A stretch of 64,000 bases of DNA from Centrapalus pauciflorus (taxonomy: Eukaryota > Streptophyta > Magnoliopsida > Asterales > Asteraceae): the NCBI GenBank assembly GCA_020465985.1, contig JAANYP010006886.1, positions 140,001 through 204,000 of the forward strand, written 5' to 3'. The notes under the pieces were generated by a model that made no database searches, was not told the origin of the DNA, and worked only from the letters and a program-made list of their open reading frames with translations. Numbering within the stretch: the stretch's first letter is position 1; every line of letters begins with the position of its first letter. This document shows positions 20,882 through 32,015 of this stretch, in pieces. The position numbers were made by a program, and so were the translations under genes.

Positions 20882-21018
20882 CTCTAGACCAATGTTAAAA
20901 AGCAAGAAAGCAACTCCAAATTCAGCTATTGCTTTTGTAGCATGTACATTATGTATAATTAAAAGATCATATGGTCCAATTAAGATGCCATCAGTCAGAT
21001 ACCCTAGGATAGGACTGT
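20882..21018 (-). pseudogene. KEA-type K+ efflux antiporter exon relic
   Basis: A 137-bp minus-strand exon with acceptor TTATAG before it and donor GTTAGT after it, encoding SPILGYLTDGILIGPYDLLI and, later, AIAEFGVAFLLFNIGLE. This is the start of the Na+/H+-exchanger domain of plant KEA1/KEA2 chloroplast-envelope K+/H+ antiporters (family recognised from memory). Conserved glycines are replaced (GPYD, VHAT), so it is probably not functional. The downstream exon is missing because element B DNA begins at 20875. Its upstream exon lies at 32016-32081, beyond element C. Confidence 0.75.
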
Positions 21019-21268
21019 CTATAAGCATATAAAGTTCTAAACTATGCAAGTTTTTGACACACGAAGTATCTAGCAGAAAATGACTAATAAACAAGACGTA
21101 TCTAGCAGAAAACGTATCAATATTTTAACATGCATTCTGAAAGGTATATGGATAAACTAACAATGTATTAATATTTTGACATACATCCAGTAACTCTCAA
21201 TACTGACAGGGGATCACAGGAAGATCAAATAATAATGTTTTGTTTCCACTGCTGTGTGGATAAAGTAG
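21019..21268 (-). other. KEA relic intron, part left of element C
   Basis: AT-rich intron sequence continuous, once element C is removed, with 31972-32015. It contains a short imperfect repeat (GTATCTAGCAGAAAA twice near 21067 and 21097). No gene is visible. Confidence 0.6.
21264..21268. repeat. Target-site duplication of element C (left)
   Basis: AGTAG, identical to 31972-31976 on the other side of the element. Confidence 0.95.
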
Positions 21269-21933
21269 TGTTGGGAAATAGTTTAAGTATGTTCAAACTG
21301 TTAGTTAGACTTCTCAAACTGTTTGTAGAGTTTATATGTAAATCCAAAGCTCATGCTGCTAGTTGAAAAAAACTCGAGCTGCCAGTGTAAAAGTTCAAGC
21401 TGCCAGAGCAAATCAACTCGAGCTGCTCTGTTCATGCTGTCAAGTGATTCAAGCTGCTCAACAGTTTCATAAACAGAAAGTGCTGATTTTCAGGAAAAGA
21501 TATCTACATGAAGATTCCAGCATATCTACTATCAGAGAAGTCATAGTCCTTCAAGGAAACATATCAAGAAGCAATATAAATACATAGAATAGGTCTTTCT
21601 ATTATATAGGAGTTTTTTCCATATTCGAGTCTGTAATTGCTTTGTTGATTAAGTTTTCATAAGCCTCTAAGGTTGTAAAACCCTAAGAACAGTCTGTGTT
21701 CTTCGTCTAATCAAACAGATTAGAGGTGATTGTAATTATTGAATTCAGCAATACAAACAGTTTTGATTACTTCTTGTGTTTATTTATTATAGATTCTGAA
21801 AGTTTTTGTTAAAATAATTAAGTGTTATTCCGCAAACTTCTTGATTAAACTTTGATTGAAAGCAAGATTATTGATTTATACTCTGATAAATTCAAATCAG
21901 TTAGTCTTGATTATTTAGTTTTAGATCCTGACA
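21269..21933 (+). repeat. Element C 5' LTR
   Basis: Starts TGTTGGGAAATAG and ends GATCCTGACA. TATA box TATAAATA at 21575-21582. Telo-box-like AAACCCTAA at about 21678-21686 in the transcribed part. A series of six TC(A/G)AGCTGC or TCATGCTG motifs lies between 21350 and 21460, spaced 15 to 26 bases, in the upstream promoter part. The 74-codon open frame in it is not a gene. Confidence 0.95.
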
Positions 21934-21935
21934 AG

Positions 21936-21950
21936 TGGTATCAGAGCCAC
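21936..21950 (+). other. Primer-binding site of element C
   Basis: TGGTATCAGAGCCAC two bases after the LTR, complementary to the 3' end of initiator tRNA-Met. Confidence 0.92.
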
Positions 21951-22009
21951 AGGTCGTTCTTTGTTTTTCAAAGTCGAAAACTTTCTTTTGAATTTTTAAT
22001 CTTTCTGCA

Positions 22010-24666
22010 ATGGAATTTGAAAATAGCAGCAGTGGCTCTGGGCAAGGACTAAAAGTGCCTATGCTCAAGCCCACTCAGTTTGAGATGTGGAAACTCAGGA
22101 TTCAACAGCATATCCAATTAATTGATTATGCCATATGGGAAGCTGTTGAATTTCCTCCTGTAGTTGATCCACAACTTGATGATGAGGGAAAACCAGTCAA
22201 AACTCCTCCAAAAACTGAACTTGAAAGGAAGGCTAGAATGAATGAAGTGAAAGCACTTACACTTTTACAAATAGCCATTCCTAATGCTTATCAACATCAG
22301 TTCAAAAAGTTTTATACTGCTCATTCTCTTTGGAATGCCTTAGAGAAAAGATTTGCTGGTAATGCCAGTACCAAGAGAAATCAAAAGGATCTCTTGAAAC
22401 AGCAGTATGAGAACTTTTCTGGTGGCAAGAATGAAAACCTTACTCAAATTTTTGACAGGTTCAACAAACTGATAAGTGAACTGGAAAGTGCAAAAGTCAA
22501 TCTGGATCAAGATGAAGTCAACAGAAAGTTTCTCAGATCTCTTGGAGAAGAATGGACAGTCTATGTTGCACAATGGAGAACAAAAGACACTCTTGATGAG
22601 ATAGAACTGGATGATCTGTATAACAGTCTAAGAGTGTTTGAGACTGAGATTGATGCTAAAAAGAAATCCTTTTCTTATAATCACAATACTGCTCTTCTGT
22701 CTTCTGAAAAATCTAATAACTGTGATTCTTTTTCAGGTGGTGATGGCAGCTCTGCTGAAACTCACTATGAGGCTTTTGTTGCCAATGATGGACTATTTGC
22801 TCTAAATGTTGAAGACTTGGAACAAATTCATCCAGATGATCTTGAAGAGATGGATTTAAAGTGGCAACATGCAATGCTGACCATGAGGGCCAAAAGATTT
22901 CTTAAAAGAACTGGAAGGACCAACTTTCAAGCCAGAACAGAAGGCAAACCAGCTTTTGATAAATCAACAGTTGAATGGTATAAATGTCATAAGCTTGGTC
23001 ACTTTGCCAGAGAATGTAGATCTCAAGGTCAACAGCCATCAAGGACTTCACAGCCCAATCAGACATCATCATCAACAACACTTGTCTCCCAAGAAGACAA
23101 TGTGTTTGACTGGAGTGATTAGACAGAGGAAGAATTTCAAAATCCAGCTCTAATGGCGGAAACATCAAATGTCTCCTCCACTGAACTACCATCTGAGGTA
23201 AATTCTAAACTCTGCTCTCAATCATGCAAAAATATGGTTAAAAAGTACAGAGATCATAATGAGAGCATGTGCAAAACTCTAGCTAAGATGGAAGAAAGGA
23301 GATATGAATACATGCAAGCCATAGAAGATCTGGAAAAACAGATCAATGATTATAAGGATAATGAGATTCAAATAGGATATGATAGAACCTATCATGAGTG
23401 GGAGAAAAAGGAGCTAAATAAGAAAATAGAATCTCTGAATAAAAAGGTAGAAGAGACTGAACAAAAGGTGTTGGAGGCTAATAAGAAACTAGAATCTGTT
23501 AACATAGATCTAGGAAACTTTAAGTTAGCAAATCAAAAGCTGGAACACCTAATGGAAGTCCAATTTAAAGATAGAGTAAAATCTCAGGTTAATCCTAAAG
23601 AAGGAATAGGATACAGGGCTACTCCACCTCCATACAACAACAAGTACATTCATCCAATGAGTGAGGTTGCTGATAGACTTGTCAATGAACCACTAGATGA
23701 GTCTATGACTACTGTAGATCCTATCCTTGATAACAGTCCTGAATCAAAAGAAGATAAGATTCAAAATAGAGACTGTGAGTGTATAGCAGTTGAGAAAGAC
23801 CACAACACAATGAGTGCACCCATAGAGGTCCAAGCTCCCAGTAAGAAAGGAAAAGAGAAGATGAGTGTATGCAATGCTACTCCACAAGTTTCTGTACTTT
23901 CTAACTGTAACACTGCATCCTCCTCAAAAGGAAATAAAAGAGGTAAAACTGTTCCTGTCTGCACATGCCAAAAGCATGGTGTTCAAAAGTTTCCTAAACA
24001 ACAACAGGTAAGAGGAAATCAGAGAATCAGGAATCAGAAATTGACAGAAAAATCTGGTTCTCCAATTCAATAGTCAAAAGGTGTTTTCACTGTGGCAGGA
24101 AGAATCACTTAGCCAAGGATTGTTTTTATAAACCAGCTGTTGCAAAACAGACTGTGAATCAAACAAAATCAAATCCTACTCAGGCAAAGCATTCAAAGGT
24201 CAAACCTTCCGCTACAACAGTTCCAAAGAAAACAGTTGATCACAGGCTTTCGAAAGTTCATAAAAAACGGTCCACACATCAAAAACAAGTTTTGGAAAAG
24301 CCTAAATCAAGTTTTAAACAAATCTGGTGTGTCAAGGACAGATCCTAGGATCAAACTGCTGATACAAAAGATCAGACTGCTAAGCCAAATTCTGAAGCTG
24401 TTAGTGCAAAATCTGAAGCTGTTAGCACTAAAACAAAAGATCAGACTGCTAAGCATCAATCTGGAACTGCTAGTGAATCATCTGAGACTGTTAGAAGAAA
24501 AGATGATCAAAATAAATGGATACCTCATGTACTCACTAAATACTCTCCAAAAAACCCATCAGTAGATCTCACAAAATATAAAAAGTCAAAAACAGTGTTT
24601 AGTTATGTCAATATACAAGGCCAACCCAAAACCAATTTGGTTTGGGTTTACTCCACTACTGACTAA
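22010..24666 (+). pseudogene. gag: Element C gag with stops and a frameshift
   Basis: Gag polyprotein from ATG 22010. The capsid-type domain (PMLKPTQFEMWKLRIQQHIQ, later LWNALEKRFAG) is followed by a first zinc knuckle at about 22970-23020. There the first cysteine is tryptophan (EWYKCHKLGHFAREC; D has ECYKC). A coiled coil spans about 23250-23570, and a second knuckle CFHCGRKNHLAKDC lies at about 24080-24125. Lesions: TAG at 23120-23122 (CAG in D), a one-base loss near 24070 relative to D, and TAG at 24346-24348. The frame ends at TAA 24664-24666 after LVWVYSTTD. The second knuckle and tail lie inside the candidate intron 24008-24682. Confidence 0.9.
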
Positions 24667-24682
24667 GCTAATCCTTGTGCAG
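24008..24682 (+). other. Candidate gag-pol intron of element C (675 bp)
   Basis: CAG then GTAAGAG at 24008, between codons of gag. CTAAT, then CCTTGTGCAG ending at 24682. The next codon, GGC at 24683, opens the pol frame (GNHRSPHKTRWHLDSGCSRH). Removal joins gag to pol in frame and skips the second zinc knuckle and the gag stop. The same sites are found in D and a matching design in A. Confidence 0.6.
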
Positions 24683-26428
24683 GGCAACCACAGGTCTCCT
24701 CATAAAACAAGATGGCATTTGGACAGTGGATGCTCTAGGCACATGACAGACAATTCTGAGTGCTTGTCAAATTTCAAAGGCTTTGATGGAGGATTTGTTG
24801 CATTTGGAGGCAACTCAAAAGGAGGTAAGGTTACAGGTAAAAGTACTGTTAATGCAGGCAACATGACATTCCATGATGTTTTGTATGTTGAACAGCTTAA
24901 GTACAATTTATTAAGTGTCTCTCAAATCTGTGACAAACAAAACATTGTTCTGTTTACAGATTCTGAGTGCATTGTCCTTTCAAAAGATTTTAATATTCCT
25001 GAAGATCTTGTTTTACTAAGAACACCAAGAAAGGACAATGTTTACTGTCTGGACACAGATCTGTTATCTAAATCAAATACTTTAAGCTGTTTGATATCCA
25101 AAGCATCATCCAATGAGTCTGCTCTTTGGCATAGAAGAATGTGTCACATGAAATTCAAGTCCATGAATGTTTTAGTCAAAAAGAATCTAGTAAGAGGCTT
25201 ACCACAAAAGGAGTTCATCTGTGATGATCATTGTGTAGCATGTCTTAAACGCAAGCAACACAAAACTTCTCATAAGGCCAAAGAAGTAAATTCAATCTCA
25301 TCTGTTCTTCAGCTGCTTCATATGGATCTATTTGGTCCAACATCTGTTTTAAGTTTGAGTAAAAGGGCTTACTGTTTAGTTATTGTTGATGATTTCACCA
25401 GATTTACTTGGGTTTACTTTCTTAGGTCCAAAGATGAAACTGCTGAGCTAGTTAAGTCTTTTATCCTTAAGATAGAAAACCAATCCAACTCAAAAGTTAA
25501 GGTGATAAGATCAGACAATGGAACTGAATTTAAAAATCACATTCTAAACAGTTTCTGTGAGTCCAAAGGCATTGCTAGACAATATAGTGCACCAAGAACA
25601 CCACAGCAAAATGGTGTAGCTGAAAGAAAGAACAGAACATTAATTAAGGCTGCTAGAACAATGTTAGCTGATTCAAATCTGCCAATGACTTTCTGGGCAG
25701 AAGCTGTTAATACAGCCTGTTATGTTCTGAATAGGGTTCAGGTTGTCCAATCACAAGGGAAAACTCCCTATGAGTTATTCCATAACAGAAGTCCCCTAAT
25801 AGCTTTCTTCAAGCCTTTTGGATGCCCATGTACTATTATTCACACTAAGACTCACTTAGGGAAGTTTGAAAGTAAGGCTGAAGAAGGATTCTTTGTAGGA
25901 TACTCAAGTCAAAGCAAAGCCTATAGAGTGTATAACAGTGTGTCTAAAACCATTGAAGAAAGTGCCAATGTTGAATTTAATGAAAATACTGCTAATATCA
26001 AAGGCACTGGTCCTGATTGGTTGTTTGATTTAGATTCACTAACAAATTCTCTGAGCTTTGTTAAGTATACTGCAGAAGCTGATGCATACAGGGTTGAAGC
26101 TGCCAACACAAATTCTCATGCTGCCAATACAAATTCTCAAGCTGTTGGCACAAAGTTTCAAACTGCTGCAGATTCAAAAAGTTGGGATGATTACACCACT
26201 CTACCACTTCTGTCTTGTGATCCTGCAGGGGTCCTGAATGCTCCACATGATACACATCCAGATACTGAAGTGCCACTCCCAAGTCCTGAGAGAGCAGCTC
26301 CAACACAAAGGGACACAGTCCCAGACTCAAGTCAAGCTGTTCCTGAAGCTGATCCATTTACTGGTCCTGATGGAGATGATACAAATCTTGGATCCTCTTT
26401 TCAGACAGAGAGAGAGAGCCTACACTAA
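24683..26428 (+). pseudogene. pol: Element C pol: protease and integrase
   Basis: The frame is open from the candidate acceptor, with an in-frame ATG at 24605 upstream. Protease LDSGCSRHMT at about 24718-24750. Zinc-binding region with LWHRRMCHMKF and HCVAC at about 25125-25245. Integrase core with HMDLFGP (about 25320), RSDNGTEF (about 25508) and NGVAERKNRTL (about 25612), supplying D, D and E. A threonine/serine-rich linker follows. The frame ends at TAA 26426-26428 because a run of GA repeats (about 26404-26417) has slipped. The downstream codons continue in another frame. Confidence 0.92.
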
Positions 26429-26496
26429 GGGTTCACAAGTATCATCCTCTCAATCAAATACTGGGTGATCCAAGCACTCCTGTACAAACAAGGAAA

Positions 26497-28046
26497 ATGG
26501 TTCAAAATGAGACTGCTGCTGCTGAACAAACAGTTCCTGAATTCAGTCTAGCTGCCTTTGAGAATGCCTGTTTCATGTCTCAACTAGAACCTAAAAAGGC
26601 ATCAGAAGCATTAAAAGATTCATCCTGGATTGAGGCTACGCAAGAAGAGCTTCTACAGTTCAAGATTCAGAATGTATGGACTCTGGTGGATCTTCCTAAA
26701 GGTAAGAGAGCAATTGGTACAAGATGGGTGTTCAGAAACAAGAAAGATGAGAGAGGGATAGTCATCAAGAATAAAGCAAGACTAGTAGCACAAGGGTACA
26801 CTCAAGAAGAAGGCATAGATTATGATGATGTATTTGCTCCAGTAGCAAGAATTGAAGCCATCAGACTATTTTTGGCCTATGCAAGCTTCAAAGGTTTTAA
26901 AGTGTATCAAATGGATGTGAAGTCTGCTTTTCTGTATGGGACAATTGAAGAGGAGGTATATGTGTGTCAACCTCCTGGTTTTGAAGACTACAAGTATCCA
27001 GACAGGGTTTACAAGCTAGACAAGGCTCTCTATGGTCTCCATCAAGCCCCCAGAGCATGGTATGACACTCTGTCATCCTATCTTCTACAAAATGGATTCA
27101 AGAGAGGCACTCTGGACAAAACACTTTTCACTAAGTCTATCAAAGATGAGATTCTGCTTGTCCAAATCTATGTTGATGACATTATCTTTGGCTCAACAAA
27201 TGACTGTCTGTGCAAAGAATTTGAAGCTTTAATGCACAAAAAGTTTCAAATGAGTTCAATGGGAGAACTCACTTTCTTTTTGGGATTACAAGTCAAGCAG
27301 AAGCCCACTGGACTCTTCATAAGCCAATCAAAGTATGTGAAAGACATACTGGACAAGTTTGGGTATCAAGACACCAAAGCTGCAAGCACTCCAATAGATC
27401 CTCACAAGCAGCTTCATACAGACAAAGATGGCATAGATGTGGATATTCATTTATACAGATCTCTTATAGGATCTCTTATGTATCTAACATCTTCCAGACC
27501 TGATATCATGTTTACTGTCTGTGTGTGTGCTAGGTTTCAATGCTCTCCAAAGGACTCTCACTTAGTTGCTGTTAAGAGAATATTTAGATACCTGACAGTG
27601 ACTATGGTGGATGCAACATTGACAGAAAATCCACAACTGGTGGATGTCAATACTTAGGAGCAAGATTGGTCTCTTGGCAATGCAAAAAGCAGACAACTGT
27701 GTCCAAATCATCCACTGAAGCAGAATATGTAGCAGCTGCAAGCTGCTGCTCCCAGGTAATGTGGATTCAAAATCAGCTAAGAGACTATGGTATGAATTTC
27801 TTATCCACTCCTATTTATATTGACAATTCAAGTGCAATCAGCATTGTGCAAAACCCAGTGAAATTCCCAAAAACCAAGCATATAGAAATCAGATTTCACT
27901 TTATCAGAGATTGTAATGAAAAGAAGTTAATCCAAGTTACCAAAATACATACTGATGATCAGTTAGCTGATCTATTTACAAAACCTTTTGATGTAGGAAG
28001 GTTCACCTTCCTGGTATCAAATATTGGTATCGTAAACATGGATTAA
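26497..28046 (+). pseudogene. pol: Element C pol: reverse transcriptase and RNase H
   Basis: RT is open from 26497 to 27657: IGTRWVFRNKKDERG, VYQMDVKSAFLYG, ALYGLHQAPRAWYD, YVDDIIFGSTND (about 27168-27200), MGELTFFLGLQVKQ, then SRPDIMFTVCVCARFQ. A deletion near 27595-27600, between RYLT and the SDYGG-equivalent of RNase H, shifts the frame. RNase H then continues from about 27600 to the TAA at 28046 (SWQCKKQTTV, STEAEYVAAA, DNSSAISIVQNPVKF, DLFTKPFD). The polyprotein is therefore inactive in this copy. Confidence 0.92.
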
Positions 28047-28082
28047 TTTGTTTTCATCATTATCTACTTAGTATGCTTATTT

Positions 28083-28092
28083 AAGGGGGAGT
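28083..28092 (+). other. Internal polypurine tract of element C
   Basis: AAGGGGGAGT shortly after the pol stop, more than 3 kb before the terminal polypurine tract. The same tract is at about 44518-44526 in D. Extra tracts are known in SIRE elements. Confidence 0.7.
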
Positions 28093-28125
28093 CACTGTTT
28101 CATTAAACAGATGCATAATTTTCAA

Positions 28126-28157
28126 CTAACAGCTTGAGTATTTTCTCAAGCTGCTAG
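28126..28157 (+). other. Conserved hairpin after pol (element C)
   Basis: Arms CTAACAGCTTGAG and CTCAAGCTGCTAG pair over 12 of 13 positions around a TATTTT loop. The same sequence stands at 44560-44591 in D. The right arm resembles the LTR motif TCATGCTGCTAGTTG. It may be an RNA structure or a fossil of an LTR start. Confidence 0.55.
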
Positions 28158-28261
28158 TTCATTTTCTCGGACTGCTAGTTATTCACTTGATCTGTCAAAC
28201 TGTGCAGGGTATTTAGGTAATTTTAAAATGTGTGTGCGCGGGACCCAACCTTTTCAAAACC

Positions 28262-28368
28262 TTTAAAGGTCCCAGTTTCGTTCAGTTGTAACTACCAGTT
28301 ACAAAGTTTCTTCCACGGCCTTTCTTTTCCCTATGAACGATTCTCACACACTTCTTTGCAAACCCTAA
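28262..28368 (+). promoter_or_regulatory. Promoter-like leader of element C third ORF
   Basis: CCTTTAAAGG at about 28260-28269 is a possible TATA-like core. A CT-rich leader follows, with AAACCCTAA at 28360-28368 and ATG at 28388. The block is conserved in D (44694-44801). B has a clearer version. Confidence 0.35.
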
Positions 28369-28387
28369 ACCCTTCGTTTGATCATCA

Positions 28388-31206
28388 ATGGAGTTTGTTA
28401 AGGAACACAACTGCCCTACTCTCTAAAGCACTCAGACCTTCAACCGTTCCATGACATGATGGACTTTCTTCGTCACTCCCATGTCCACCATGCACTCAAT
28501 ATAAACCCCACCATATCGCATATCGAACAGTTCTGGAACCATGCCACTGTTCAATCCATAAATGGATTTCCTTCTATACTATCAAAGATTGATGGCACTC
28601 CCATCACCATTACTGAGGAATCCATTCGGTGCCATTTGCATCTTCAAGATGCCACAGGTATAACTGACCTAACCCTTGATGCTTTACATACTGGTCTTTA
28701 TGATATAGGTTATAGGGGTCCTGCTGATTCTTTTACTTTCTTAAAAGCCCATTTTTCTCCTAAATGGAAATATCTTGTACATATTATTCAGCAGTGCATG
28801 AGCCCCAAAAGAACTGGTTGGTTCGAATTTTCCTCTAACATTGCCACTGCCTTAGTGTGCTTTTCAACAGGCCAACGGTTCAATTTTTCTAACATGATTT
28901 TTCAGGGGATGTTTAGGCATCATTCCCTAAAGAGTGGGAAATTTTTGATGTATCCCAGATTTTTGGCAGAAATCATTGCACACACTTGCACCACTTCTCA
29001 TTCACATAAGAGGATACATGTTTCCCACAGGCACTCACTATCCTCTATAAAGAGACTTTTGAAACATAGTGCCAATTTTTTGAGCGTTGATGTTCCATTG
29101 CCTTCTGCAATGATGAATATCATTCCACAAAACAGAGGAGAGGGTCCTGAGCAGGCTCAGCCTATCATCACTGCTACACCCCCAGGACCCCAACCCCCTC
29201 CTCATGATACACAAATTCCTTCTGATCCTTTTGTACAGCCAACACGCCCACTAAAATTTCTATATAAAAGGAAAAGGGGACCAGGAGCTCCTTCCTCCTC
29301 CTCCCTCAGACTAGAGCCAAATATCCCTGTGCAGGAGGACACTTCTGCACAGAATATCTACAGGGAACCAATTGAGGAAACTCCCATCCTCACTCAGGAG
29401 GTGAACATCTCTTCAGAGATTGTTCATATGGGTTCTGTGGCTGGCACTACTGATGTTTCTGCAAAAGAGGCACAGGACAGTGCCAACATCACTAAGACCA
29501 CACCCATGGCAACAGCCAGTGTGCAAACACAAGCTGGAAGACCCCAGAACCAAGAACAGAGGGGCCCAGAAGTTTCTACTTTTGGTATTAATGTCAGTGA
29601 TAGATCACAAGCACCTCAGGTGTATTCTGATCTTGAGACTAGTCTGCAACTCATGCTCTTGACGGATCCCAAGCTGCAACCTGTTGTAGCCATGTTGGAA
29701 TACCAAATGTCCATCATTGCTGCACAGGGAGCTCAGATATTTGCACTCAAGCAGGCAGAGGCGGCTCAAAATAAAAGAATGGATTATCTCCACAAAGGGT
29801 TTACCCTATGTGGAAATAAAATAATGAAATTAGAGCAGTTGATTCAAACCCAAGGGGCAAAGGTTGTAGGTCCTCCTGACCAAACCAATGCTTCCAAAAA
29901 GGGGGAGAATCAGGAGGTTCCTGAATCAGTCCAAGCAGCTCCAACAGCATCAGTCCAAGCAGCCTCAACAGTTCCACCTTCTAGGCTAGCAGTCCCAACT
30001 TCTTCTCAAGCTGTTAGCCTAGAAACTCAAGCTGCTGCCCCAAAAGCAACTGGAGTTGTTATAAGGGAAAGGGTTCAAGCTCCATCAAGTACAATCCAAG
30101 CAACATCCTCTTCTGCAAAAGACAAGGGCAAGGGCATTCTTATTGAGTCTCCAAAGCACAAATTTTCCTCCAAAGAAGCCCAGATTGCCTTTGATGCTGA
30201 AGTTGCCAAGAAATTAGCAGAAGAACTGGACAAAGAATTAGATCAGCAAGCCCAGCCCCCAATAGATGATGATGAGACCTTAGGTGATTACCTAAAGGGG
30301 TTTGTGGGTAAACAAGGAGAAAAGCAGAGGAAGCTGCCATCAGGGCACTCCAAGGCTGAGCACAGAAGATTTCTAATCAATTTTGCCTTTGCAGCAGGTA
30401 TTCCAAAGAAAATGGCTCAGTCCATGACTACTGAAAAGCTGCAGGAGATCCATGACAAAGAAATGGAGAAAAGAAAGAAAACAAAAGTCTCCCAAGAAGT
30501 CCAACCATCCCAAGAAGTCCAACCATCAAAGGAATCAGTTCAAACTGAAGCTGCTGCCAGTGCACCTGCTCCTACTGATCAAGCTGTTGCTTCTATTCCT
30601 TCATCTGAGCCATCATCACAAGCAAAGCTGCATCAAGTTAAGAGGGTGTTATTTGAGCAACAACTGCAAAAAGCAATGGAGATAGAGAAGCTGATTGATC
30701 AGCATGATTTTACAAAGCCTCTGATCAATTACTGGTATGCCAAGTCACTGGACGACAGAGATTTAAGAGTTAAGTTTGTAGTAAGAAGAGAGTCTGGACC
30801 AGAAGAAGAATTTGATACATTTTGGCAAATGGTTCAGAAGTTGACCAGAGATGAGCTAACAAAGATGCATAATATTGGGTCTGTGACACAAGTTAGATCT
30901 GCTATACCACAAGTGAAGCAACTTATCGAAGATCTAAAATCAATTGTTGACCCTGAATTTGCAAGGAAAGAGATAGAGGATGCTGAGAAGAAAGGGAAAA
31001 AGATCAAGCAAGTTGATCTGTTTGTCAAGTTAAGGACATACAGAATCAAATTCTCAGATGGGTCTGGTATATTCTTCAATCTCGAATTTTATAATTTTCC
31101 AAAAGATATGCTGCTTCAGATAAAATCTGTTAGGATATCTTGTGATAGAGATGAGATGAAGAAAGAATTTTTGAAGGCTGTAGATCAGAAACTTGCACAT
31201 TTATAA
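28388..31206 (+). pseudogene. Element C third ORF (916 codons open from 28456)
   Basis: The ATG equivalent to that of D is at 28388, but a 4-bp deletion shortly after it leads to an early stop. From ATG 28456 the frame is open to 31206. Residues 1-230 of the open frame hold the shared domain (INPTISHIEQFW, EESIRCHLHLQD, CMSPKRTGW, LMYPRFLAEII). Then come serine/threonine/glutamine-rich stretches, a helical region at about 415-470, a lysine-rich part with GHSKAEHRRFLINFAFAAG, and a C-terminal domain at about 720-916 (KPLINYWYAKSLDD). No membrane segment is seen. Similar ORFs follow pol in Asteraceae copia elements (memory). The function is unknown. A shortened product from 28456 is possible. 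Confidence 0.75.
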
Positions 31207-31297
31207 GTTTTTGAAAGCCTTGGTTTGTAAATAGCAGTTTACTTATTCATTTCCATTTTTGTATAGAACTTAAAGTCTTGTGTAAAGAATTTAAGTT

Positions 31298-31307
31298 AGG
31301 GGGAGAT
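31298..31307 (+). other. Polypurine tract of element C
   Basis: AGGGGGAGAT directly before the LTR start TGTTGGG at 31308. Confidence 0.9.
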
Positions 31308-31971
31308 TGTTGGGAAATAGTTTAAGTCTGTTCAAACTGTTAGTTAGACTTCTCAAACTGTTAGTAGAGTTTATATGTAAATCCAAAGCTCATGCTGCTA
31401 GTTGAAGAAACTCGAGCTGCCAGTGTAAAAGTTCAAGCTGCCAGAGCAAATCAACTCGAGCTGTTCTGTTCATGCTGTCAGGTGATTCAAGCTGCTCAAC
31501 AGTTTCATAAACAGAAAGTGCTGATTTTCAGGAAAAGATATCTACATGAAGATTCCAGCATATCTACTATCAGAGAAGTCATAGTCTTTCAAGGAAACAT
31601 ATCAAGAAGCAATATAAATACATAGAATAGGTCTTTCTATTATATAGGAGTTTTCTGCATATTCGAGTCTGTAATTGCTTTGTTGATTAAGTTTTCATAA
31701 GCCTCTAAGGTTGTAAAACCCTAAGAACAGTCTGTGTTCTTCGTCTAATCAAACAGATTAGAGGTGATTGTAATTATTGAATTCAGCAATACAAACAGTT
31801 TTGATTACTTCTTGTGTTTATTTATTATTGATTCTGAAAGTTTTTGTTAAAATAATTAAGTGTTATTCCGCAAACGTCTTGATTAAACTTTGATTCAAAG
31901 CAAGATTATTGATTTATACTCTGATAAATTCAAATCAGTTAGTCTTGATTATTTAGTTTTAGATCCTGACA
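31308..31971 (+). repeat. Element C 3' LTR
   Basis: 664 bp, partner of 21269-21933, ending GATCCTGACA. The differences are scattered substitutions and one single-base indel in an A-run. Confidence 0.95.
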
Positions 31972-31976
31972 AGTAG
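31972..31976. repeat. Target-site duplication of element C (right)
   Basis: AGTAG, as at 21264-21268. Confidence 0.95.
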
Positions 31977-32015
31977 AATTTTATTACTTTTTGGAAGTTT
32001 CTAGAAATTTAGTAC

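Larger units (their letters stand above)
21269..31971 (+). mobile_element. Element C: full-length SIRE-like copia
   Basis: 10,703 bp with LTRs of 665 and 664 bp, TG/CA ends, TSD AGTAG, primer-binding site, gag, pol, third ORF and two polypurine tracts. The LTRs differ at about eleven positions plus one single-base indel. Lesions: gag stops and a one-base deletion, a dinucleotide slip before RT, and a deletion in RNase H. The third ORF is open for 916 codons, but its first ATG is separated by a 4-bp deletion. It lies in an intron of the KEA relic and is the closest relative of D in this window. Confidence 0.95.

Noticed and set aside
21363..21587. 74-78 codon frames repeated at 31392, 39290 and 47836
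   Set aside because: Located in the U3 part of the C and D LTRs, upstream of the TATA box. They are repeated only because the LTRs are.
28230..28454. 74-codon frame before the third ORF of C
   Set aside because: Overlaps the promoter-like leader and the broken start region in another frame. No conservation with D at protein level.
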